From: Akebia trifoliata | Lineage: Eukaryota; Streptophyta; Magnoliopsida; Ranunculales; Lardizabalaceae | Length of the DNA: 64,000 nt | Reading direction: 5' to 3' | Assembly: GCA_017979445.1 (NCBI GenBank) | Contig: CM030705.1 | Location: forward strand, 12,934,679 to 12,998,678 | Shown here: piece by piece, positions 56,880 through 64,000 of the stretch | How positions within the stretch are numbered: the first letter of the stretch is position 1 | Layout of the letters: every line of letters begins with the position of its first letter | The notes under the pieces: model-generated | Databases searched by the model: none | Seen by the model: only the letters and a program-made list of their open reading frames with translations | Told to the model about the DNA's origin: nothing | Position numbers and translations under genes: made by a program

Positions 56880-57377
56880 ATGGCTTCTTTGTCACAATTC
56901 TTCTCTATTATCTGCACAATAATTATCCTCCTCTTCTCTCTATTTCCTCGTGATGTAGTCAGCTTAGTCCGATTCTTCAACAGGATTGTGTGGAGGTCTT
57001 GTAAGCATCCAATTGCAGGTACATATCTAGACTTGGTTGAAGCAAAGCACCCAACAATCCATTATAAGATAGAATCAAAGCTGGAATTAATCGAATGCGC
57101 CGTTTGCTTATCAAATATTGAGGAAGGAGAAGAGATCAGGGAGTTGCGATGCCAACACTTGTTTCACAAAGATTGTGTCGATAGTTGGATAAAGAACGAT
57201 TGGGCCAAGTGTCCATTGTGCCGGATGTCTGTCTTACCGAAAAAGATCGTGATGGAGTACCGTCGTCGTCATAATCACTGCTTGCAAATCCAGCCACAAA
57301 ATGATGGAAATGATGAGCAGCTGATTTTCTTCTTATCTGCTGTTGATGATGGTAATTTACATAGATTCTTGTGTTAG
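56880..57377 (+). CDS. RING-H2 E3 ubiquitin ligase, type B, second copy, intact
   Basis: Predicted 165 residues, single exon, almost identical to the 34199 gene. It has the hydrophobic segment at about 7-33 and RING-H2 ligands C73, C76, C91, H93, H96, C99, C111 and C114. Differences include Cys for Arg in WRSCKHP, Ala for Thr next to the first Cys, absence of the extra Asn in the RING loop, Lys for Glu in VLPKKI, and RRR instead of HHH after MEY. The frame is open 45 codons upstream of this ATG through the promoter, so the conserved MASLSQ start was chosen. The 8.5 kb CACTA element now replaces its distal upstream sequence, so its expression may differ from its sister gene. Confidence 0.9.
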   Translation: MASLSQFFSIICTIIILLFSLFPRDVVSLVRFFNRIVWRSCKHPIAGTYLDLVEAKHPTIHYKIESKLELIECAVCLSNIEEGEEIRELRCQHLFHKDCVDSWIKNDWAKCPLCRMSVLPKKIVMEYRRRHNHCLQIQPQNDGNDEQLIFFLSAVDDGNLHRFLC

Positions 57378-57943
57378 TCTATTTGGAATTTGAAAGTTTC
57401 CATAGTGTTTTTTAATATAATTGTATTTAGTATATATATGTTAACTAAAAGCAATTATAATGATTTGAGAGGAGGATGAATATATATTGTTACATGTTTG
57501 CAATCCATCCTTCCAATAAATAAATAAAAACAGTATCATCAAGGTGTTTGCTCCCTTTTTATTGTCTGAATGGTGTTGTTTTAATTTTTTAACTGAGGTG
57601 TGTTAAAGAATTTATGAAATTTGGGTGAAATAAGTAAAAATTGGGGTGCCAATCTCAGCACTATAAATTTATTTGACTTATTAAATTTGCTTTATCATAT
57701 AGTAATCAATGCCAAAATAGATTGATCATGAAAAATAATTTCTTCATCTATCTGTATACGAAGTCTTGTTCGAACATTGATGTTTAAAAGGTATCTTTTG
57801 AATCTTGATGCGTCTCTATTATAAAAGTGAGGAGTTTGTGAAAATCTTCTACTACCATTAAGCAAATGTTTATAAGTTGACTTAATTTGAGGTTAGAAAT
57901 GAATTAACTTGATGTATGTGCAATATAATATATATGGGAGGCG

Positions 57944-58313
57944 TTCAATGGCCAACTTTTTAGCAAATTTTTTGGCAAAACATTTTTCAAAACATGAGTT
58001 AGAGGCTTTGGAATGGGCTGATTTTTGGTGAGGATGATCTCTACGGTGAGGAGATCATCCTCACAAAAAATCAGCTCATTCCAAAACTTCTAACCCCATC
58101 AAAAACAGTTTACAAAAAATGGACGGTCCACGATTTTTCAGCTTGTAAACATGGGTTAGAAGTTTTGGAATGGGATGATTTTTGGTGAGGATGATCTCCT
58201 CACCGTAGAGATCATCCTCACAAAAAATCAACCCATTCCAAAACCTCTAACCTATGTTTTGAAAAATGTTTTGCCAAAAAGTTTGCAAAAAAGTTTGCCC
58301 TTGAACACTACCC
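57944..58313. mobile_element. Foldback MITE, copy with 9-bp target duplication
   Basis: Starts GGGAGGCGTTCAATGG and ends CTTGAACACTACCC. It is flanked by AATATATAT at 57935-57943 and 58314-58322. Two internal hairpins carry the GGTGAGGATGATCTC core. Confidence 0.8.
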
Positions 58314-58329
58314 AATATATATATATATA

Positions 58330-58710
58330 GGGTCCCGTTCGCCACCCTTAGTTTTACCACACACTTTAACAAACGCGTTTTGTCTTACATGGGTTAGAAG
58401 TTTCGGAATTAGCTGATTTTTGGTGAGGATGATCTCTATGGTGAGGAGATCATCCTCATCAAAAATCAGCTCATTCCAAAACTTCTAACCCCATCAAAAT
58501 TGATTTACAAAAAATGGACGGTCCACGATTTTTCAACGTGTAAACATGGGGCTAAACATTTCGGAATGGGCTGATTTTTGGGGAGGATGATCTTCTAATC
58601 ATAGAGATCATCCTCACCAAAAATCAGCCCATTCCAAAACTTCTAACCCATGTAAGACAAAAAACGTTTGTTAAAGTGTGTGGTAAAACTTAGGGTGCTG
58701 AACATTTCCC
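58330..58710. mobile_element. Foldback MITE, copy with long TIR
   Basis: The left end GGGTCCCGTTCGCCACCC and right end GGGTGCTGAACATTTCCC are followed inward by a long TIR (TTAGTTTTACCACACACTTT and complement). ATATATATA flanks both sides, compatible with a 9-bp duplication in a TA repeat. Confidence 0.8.
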
Positions 58711-58723
58711 ATATATATATATA

Positions 58724-59101
58724 GGGAAATGTTCAGCACCCTAAGTTTTACCACACACTTTAACAAACGTTTTTTGTCCTACATGGGTTAGAAGTTTTGG
58801 AATGGGCTGATTTTTGGTGAGGATGATCTCTATGATTAGAAGATCATCCTCCCCAAAAATCAGCCCATTCCAAAATGTTTAGCCCTATGTTTACACGTTG
58901 AAAAATCGTGGACCGTCTATTTTTATAAATCATTTTTGATGGGGTTAGATGTTTTGGAATGAGCTGATTTTTGGTGAGGATGATCTCCTCACCATAGAGA
59001 TCATCCTCACCAAAAATCAGTTCATTCCAAAACTTCTAACCCATGTAAGACAAAACACGTTTGTTAAAGTGTGTGGTAAAACTTAGGGTGCTGAACGGGA
59101 C

Positions 59102-59103
<2 letters not shown>
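58724..59103. mobile_element. Foldback MITE, inverted tandem neighbour
   Basis: Starts GGGAAATGTTCAGCACCCTA and ends GGGTGCTGAACGGGACCC. It is almost the reverse complement of 58330-58710, from which a 13-bp TA spacer separates it. Confidence 0.8.

Positions 59104-59197
<94 letters not shown>
59104..59197. repeat. (TA)n microsatellite
   Basis: About 90 bp of nearly pure TA with two AC interruptions near the right end, between two foldback MITEs. Confidence 0.9.
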
Positions 59198-59567
59198 GGA
59201 TGGCGTTATTACGACCCCCTTTGCGACACACCATTTTGTCTTATATGGCCAAAAATGTTTGGAATGGACTGATTTTTTTGTGAGGATGATCTCTGTGATG
59301 AGGGGATCATCCTAACAAAAAATCATCCCATTCCAAAACTTGTAACCCCATCAAAATTGATTTACAAAAATTGGACGGTCTATAATTTTTCAACAAAAAT
59401 TGGACGGTCTAGAAGTTTCATAATGAGCTGATTTTTGGCAAGGATGATCTCCTCACCATAGAGATCATCCTCACAAAAAATCAGCCCATTCCAAACATTT
59501 TTGCCCATATAAGACAAAACACGTTGTCGTAATGTGTGTTGAAATGGTTGTCGTTTGAACCTGACCC
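59198..59567. mobile_element. Foldback MITE, diverged copy
   Basis: The ends GGATGGCGTTATTACGACC and GTCGTTTGAACCTGACCC are only loosely complementary. The GTGAGGATGATCTCTG and CCATAGAGATCATCC cores and a shared TGGACGGTCTA centre place it in the family. The TA-repeat flank blurs the target duplication. Confidence 0.65.
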
Positions 59568-59629
59568 TATATATATAATTCCTCCTTCAAAATGTTCATA
59601 AATAAGGAAACCCTCCCTCGTATATACAT

Positions 59630-61773
59630 GGGTCCCGTTCGACACCCAACATTTTGCCCAACATGTTTTGTCCTACATGGGTTAGAAGTTTTTGAATGGG
59701 CTGATTTTTTGTGAGAATGATTCCTTACCAACACCAAAAATCTGCCCATTCCAAAATTTCTAACCCCATCACAAATGGTTTACAAAAAATGGACGGTTCA
59801 CGATTGTGGACATGGGAATTCCAACTCTTTGAAACATCTCTCCACTTTGGGAGATTTTGGACTCGTCACCATTCATTTTTCGGAAATGGATGTGAATGGT
59901 CACCCGAAGTTGTATTTTTTGAAAAATATGTCATTTTGACATTTTGATGACTCTCGTATAGATAGGGTACATGATCCAACCTTGATTCAAGGTAAGGGGG
60001 TCCATTTATGGAGTAGGGAAGGTGTTAGGTACCCTACTCCATCCACCATAGGTGGTAACCTCGGATTCGATCTTTTAAAATAAAAAAAGAAAAGAAAAAT
60101 CGAAAAGAATCGATGTGTGCCCTCAAGTGTGAGAGGCTTTAATGTTAGTTCAAACCATTGAGGGCACCCTTATTGAAGAAGGGGCCCTTTGGTGATTTAA
60201 ACCATTGTGGTGTGTGCAAATGTGTGGAGAAAGTGATAGTAGAAGAGAGGAGTTGGGGGGTGTTCTTTTATCCAAACCCACCTTGATTCAATCTTGATCT
60301 TCTTTGACCTTCAAAGATGTACCCCTTGACTTGATCTTGACTCACTTGAGAATGTAAAGGATTAAGTAGAGTTGAAAACTTTTAGAGAAGTGGGAGTGGA
60401 GTGTTAAGTATGGATATTAGGAGATAGTTGAGTATAGATGATTGAGATTAAGATAATATTTTTTAAATTTTCATTAGGGATTTGATATTGGATTTTTCAT
60501 TAAGGATTGAGAGTTGAGAATGAGGGGGTTTTTATAGAATTTGAAAATTATTTTTAAGGGTAATATGAGGTGAAATTATGGAAAAAAATAGAATGGTGTG
60601 GGATTTAAGATAGGGGTGTATGTAAATTGATGGGGATTGAAGGGTATTTGTGTAAGAAGGTTAAATGGGTGAGTTTTGACCCAAATGGTTTAGATCCTAC
60701 CCAATCCATTTGAGTAGAGTGTTTGGTGAGGTGAAATGATGGGTATTTAAGATGGTGGTTGTGATTAAGTGGTGTTTGGTTTAAGAGAATGAAGGATTTA
60801 AGTAGGTGGTTGATGATATTTTGGGAGGGTGAGGGAGATGATGCCATATGTCAAAGTGGGTAGAAATGAAGGGTTGAGAGGAGTTGATGGGAAAGGATAA
60901 GTGTTTGATTTAAGAGGATGGGTGTAGATTTAGGTTGTAGAGATGGATTTTGTAAGGAATGATGAGGGTAGATTAGGAGAGGGTGATGGTTGGGTAGTAG
61001 GGAGTGATGGTAGTAGGTTAGGAGGAGGTGTAGGTTGTAAGTATTTGATTTGAAAGAATGGATAGAATAGGTTAGGGGAAACGTGTAGGTTGGAGGTGTA
61101 GGTAGATGATATTTAAAGAGAAGTAATGTGATAGTTAATTGTTTAGAAAAATGTGATGGGAGTTGGTGGTTTGATAAGGGAGGTGAGAGGGGGTGATGAC
61201 ATGTGTCATACCTTGATGATGTTAGGTGATTGGTTGTGATGTTGGGCTTGGGTAGAGAATTGGACTTGGGTAATATGTTGGGTTGAATAATAATAGATTT
61301 GGGTTGAGTTGAATGGGTAGAATAAGAATGGATTTAGGTTGAATGGGTTGAATTGAATGGACTTGGGTAATGGGTAGAATAAGGATAGGTTTGGGTTTGT
61401 ATTGGGTTGAGTTTAAGAATGTAGGAGGGTGATGAGATGTTTAGATCCATGGGCCACGTGAGTAGCCTTGAGCCGTTTCTTGAAAAATAATGACAGAATT
61501 AATTTGATTTTTGTAGGTTTGGACTTAGGAGCCCATTCCAATTTTTTTTAATTTTTGGGGAATTTTGCATCGAGAGCCCGGTCAAATTTGGGTGTCTACA
61601 ATGATTTTTCAACTTATAAACATCAGGTTAGAAGTTTTGGAATGGGCTGATTTTTGGTAAGGATGATCTTCTCACCATATAGATCATCTTCACCAAAAAT
61701 CAGCCCATTCCAAAACTTCTAACCCCTTTAGGACAAAACATGTTGGGCAGAATGTTGGGTGCTGAACATTTCC
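59630..61773. mobile_element. Foldback MITE in the promoter of the last RING copy, split by a solo LTR
   Basis: The left half is 59630-59804 (GGGTCCCGTTCGACACCC start) and the right half 61601-61773 (ends GGGTGCTGAACATTTCC). Together they make one family member of about 350 bp. It lies within the TATA stretch that in the intact gene reads CTCATATATATGTATATATA, with the gene's leader (GATCCTCGACATCCACTT) resuming just after it. The target duplication is imperfect (TATATACAT / TTTATACAT). Confidence 0.8.
59805..61600 (-). mobile_element. Solo LTR nested in a MITE
   Basis: In + orientation it runs from TGTGGACATGGG to GGGTGTCTACA (TG..CA). The flanks are ACGAT (59800-59804) and ATGAT (61601-61605), one C-to-T change, consistent with a 5-bp duplication of the MITE's CACGATTTTTC. 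On the minus strand it starts TGTAGACACCCAAATTTGAC and resembles the 26247 solo LTR. Its length is 1,796 bp. No internal proteins remain, and ORFs inside (for example 60605-60847) are not genes. Confidence 0.85.
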
Positions 61774-61831
61774 ATATATTTATACATGATCCTCGACATC
61801 CACTTATCCATTGTGCTAGTATGCAAAAATC

Positions 61832-62286
61832 ATGGCTTTTTTGTCACAATTCTTCTCCATTATCTACACAATAACTATTGTCCTTTTCTCTCTATTCTTT
61901 CATTAAGCATTCGGCTTAATCCAATCCTTCAATAAGATTGCAAGGAGGTCTCGTAAGTGTCCGATCACGGTACATATTTAGACTTGGTTGAAGCAAAACA
62001 CCCAGCAATCCATTACAAGATCAAATAAAATCCAGGATTAATTGAATGTGTTGTTTGTATATCAACAATCGAAGTAGGAGAAGGGATCAGAGAGCTGCAA
62101 TGTGGTCACTTGTTTCAAAAAAATTGTGTCGACAGTTGGATAGAGCGTGATTGGGCTACATGTCCATTGTGTCAGATGTTGGTCTTACCTGAAAAGATCA
62201 ATCTCGAGCAAACCGAACAACAAAATAATGATGATGGGGATCTGTTTTTCTTGTTTTCTATATTTAATGGTAATTGTTTACATTAA
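61832..62286 (+). pseudogene. Type A RING-H2 gene, third copy, multiply disabled
   Basis: Collinear with the 18555 gene throughout. It has a TAA after 24 codons (TTTCATTAAGC), loss of one base in GATCACGGTACATA (frameshift), and further stops (TTTAG, AAATAA). The RING part has His-to-Gln at the second His ligand (LFQKNC) and the activating Arg after CPLC changed to Gln. The promoter is split by the MITE and solo LTR at 59630-61773. It cannot encode a ligase. Confidence 0.9.
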
Positions 62287-62529
62287 TTATTGTATTAGTC
62301 TATTTGAAATTTTAAGAATTTCACTGGTCTTTTAAAGTATAATTTTATTTAATATATTTAATTAAATTATAATTATAATAATTGAAGAGGAATTTCTGTA
62401 GATGGGTGCATCATTGTTATCTTCCCTTTAATTATAATTAATATAAGAATCCGATGTTAACAGAGACCATCCAACCGGATCATTATATTTATTTTTAGGT
62501 TCTAAATTTTTTTTTTATTTTTTTTTTTT

Positions 62530-62710
62530 TATGATGGGTGTCTGAACTTATGTCCAACTAAGGGGACCATAAGAGCCGGAGCCAAGGCATATGGGTCCTT
62601 CCCCCAGTCACGTGCAATGCCCGCACGACACATGTGCTGCGTAAGTGAGGATGTGCCCTTGCGGGTGGCCCTGAGGAAAGACTGCTCATACTGAATATCG
62701 AGGTTCTAAA
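62530..62710 (-). repeat. SINE-like GC-rich repeat, unit 3 copy
   Basis: Same position relative to the type A gene as 19256 and 36590, with a T-rich stretch (A tail on the minus strand) at 62505-62530. Confidence 0.55.
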
Positions 62711-64000
62711 CTTAATTGGGCATATCATATTATGTAAATCAATAACTCAAATCGCCCTAAAAAATGAAGCATTTTCATTGATGTTGGAACTTTTGCATAA
62801 TAACCAATGGTATATATCCAGCTATGGTAAATCCTCTTTGGATGTTAAATCCATCGATATAGAGGGAAAGCACTTAATAACAAAGGCTAAGGCTTGACGA
62901 CACCTGGGAATCAAATTATTATGTCTATTTGGTTTTGTAGTTCATTCAAATTAAATGAGATTTCATTGTTAGAGGTGTTTTGATTTTAAAATGGTGGTTT
63001 ATAAATTATTTCCACTTTAGAGCAAGAAGGACAAATGCAAAAAATTTCCAATGGGGTGCACATATCCAAATGACCTTCCCTTTTAGGTTATGCCTCTGTA
63101 TTGACCCTTCTTTTTTCCACTCTTGCGAATCGAGTGACCCAACATTGATGACTCCACGTACAAATAATTAGCTGGAATTGTTGAGTTTTCAGAAATTGTT
63201 AAAATGATAGGAAAAAAATGTTTGAATCCAATGGTTAGAAATCATGGGAAAGATTTCAACTTTTCTAACATTTAGCCACCAACTTAGGACAACTCCAAGG
63301 GGAATATCCAAAAAAACCATTCATAATGGATAGTCATGTGTTTATGGATACTCATTTGGGATATCTAAGGGGTTTGCATTCCAAAAAAAATGGTTATAAA
63401 GATGGAGATGGATAGTGCATTAGAGACTCAATACATTTCAAAATCACTCTTCAAAATAGTAGTTGATGGGAATGAAGTCCTAAATGAATGCTGCGTTGGA
63501 GACATATTTTGGATTCAATTCAAAATTGTAATTGAGAGGGGATGGAGAGTGCATTGGTTCCTTTTATAAGTTACCCAACAACCATATCAAGAAGATGAAG
63601 ATCAGATGTCAAGTGTGTGTGTCAATAGAATCTCTTTCTTTAGAATCCAACCAAAAATGTGATATAGTAGGTGCAGTGAGTACAAATGGTGGGTGCAAAT
63701 AGTCTGACTTAAAGAATAATGACCATAAGTTTATTAGTTGACTTTTGGTAAAGAGCTTATCCAACCTAACCTTGAAACTATCCAATCACTTTTCCACCTC
63801 TTGAAATAGGCATTGTTGTGAAGTCAAAAACAAAACCAAAAAAAGTCTTTTATCTTATACTGAAGGCATTGTTTTTAATAGGTTGAAATGTAGGATAGAG
63901 ATTGATTTTATGTGGTTGACAAATAAAAATGGGAGTGACTACTTGCAGCTCACCTACAACTCAATATACATTATAAAAAAAATTCTAAGCAAGCCAAATT
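62711..64000. other. Unit 3 intergenic DNA to the window end
   Basis: Collinear with 19440-19733 plus 20099-20165 of unit 1, then with 36840-37800 of unit 2. It preserves the site (near 63000) that is filled by the 19734-20089 MITE in unit 1. No gene. Confidence 0.6.

Larger units (their letters stand above)
34812..57556. repeat. Tandem segmental duplication, unit 2
   Basis: Collinear with unit 1. The start is the right part of the MITE (TTGGGGTG .. AATAGCAG) joined to the 3' flank of the type B gene. It includes the 8.5 kb CACTA insertion absent from unit 1. It lacks the solo LTRs at 26247 and 32817, and holds about 1.1 kb (40884-41990) and 1.57 kb (44948-46520) that are missing in unit 1. 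Confidence 0.85.
57557..64000. repeat. Tandem segmental duplication, unit 3 (runs off the window)
   Basis: It starts with the same MITE-to-3'-flank junction as 34812 (TTTGCTCCCTTTTTATTGTC). It carries the third type A copy (61832) and continues collinear with unit 2 (36420-37800) to the end of the window. Confidence 0.8.

Overview
This window looks like nuclear DNA from a eudicot plant. It is AT-rich, has a low density of long ORFs, contains plant-type retrotransposons and MITEs, carries plant-specific gene fragments (DUF1005, DUF707) and uses GT-AG introns. No tRNA, rRNA or CRISPR locus was seen. The species cannot be fixed from the sequence.

The only intact host genes recognised are three single-exon RING-H2 E3 ubiquitin ligase genes on the + strand (18555-19010, 34199-34699, 56880-57377), accompanied by two broken copies (36309-36413, 61832-62286). 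They form two types, A and B, in the order A-B-A'-B-A'. The order arises from a tandem duplication: unit 1 about 18045-34811, unit 2 about 34812-57556, unit 3 from 57557 to beyond the window. The same junction, inside a MITE, is seen between units 1/2 and 2/3.

1-18 kb: no convincing host gene. It holds MITEs, a 1.6 kb terminal-inverted-repeat element with a 7-bp target duplication, LTR fragments, and a decayed PIF/Harbinger (HARBI1-like) transposase at about 14.95-16.14 kb.

18-48 kb: the A and B genes, separated by repeats. These are foldback MITEs with 9-bp target duplications, a LINE RNase H remnant, degenerate Ty3/gypsy gag with LTRs and tandem repeats (present in both units), a perfect solo LTR (26247-28166, target duplication GATCA), and a small solo LTR with an internal minisatellite (32817-33182, target duplication AAATC).

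48143-56649: an 8,507-bp CACTA transposon with a perfect 16-bp TIR, a TAT target duplication, and an almost exact empty site in the other duplication unit near 33952. Instead of a recognisable transposase it carries exons from at least six unrelated plant genes, all on the minus strand: DUF1005, a small coiled-coil-type protein, succinate dehydrogenase SDH1, a short plant protein, a plastid-type methyltransferase, DUF707 and a Pumilio. Two are fused in frame in one chimeric exon. This gene-capturing (Pack-) CACTA is the most remarkable object in the window. It sits about 230 bp upstream of the start codon of the third RING gene.

57.9-64 kb: five foldback MITEs in TA-rich DNA. One lies in the promoter of the last RING copy and is itself split by a 1.8 kb solo LTR. 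The third A copy, a pseudogene, and the start of the third unit follow.
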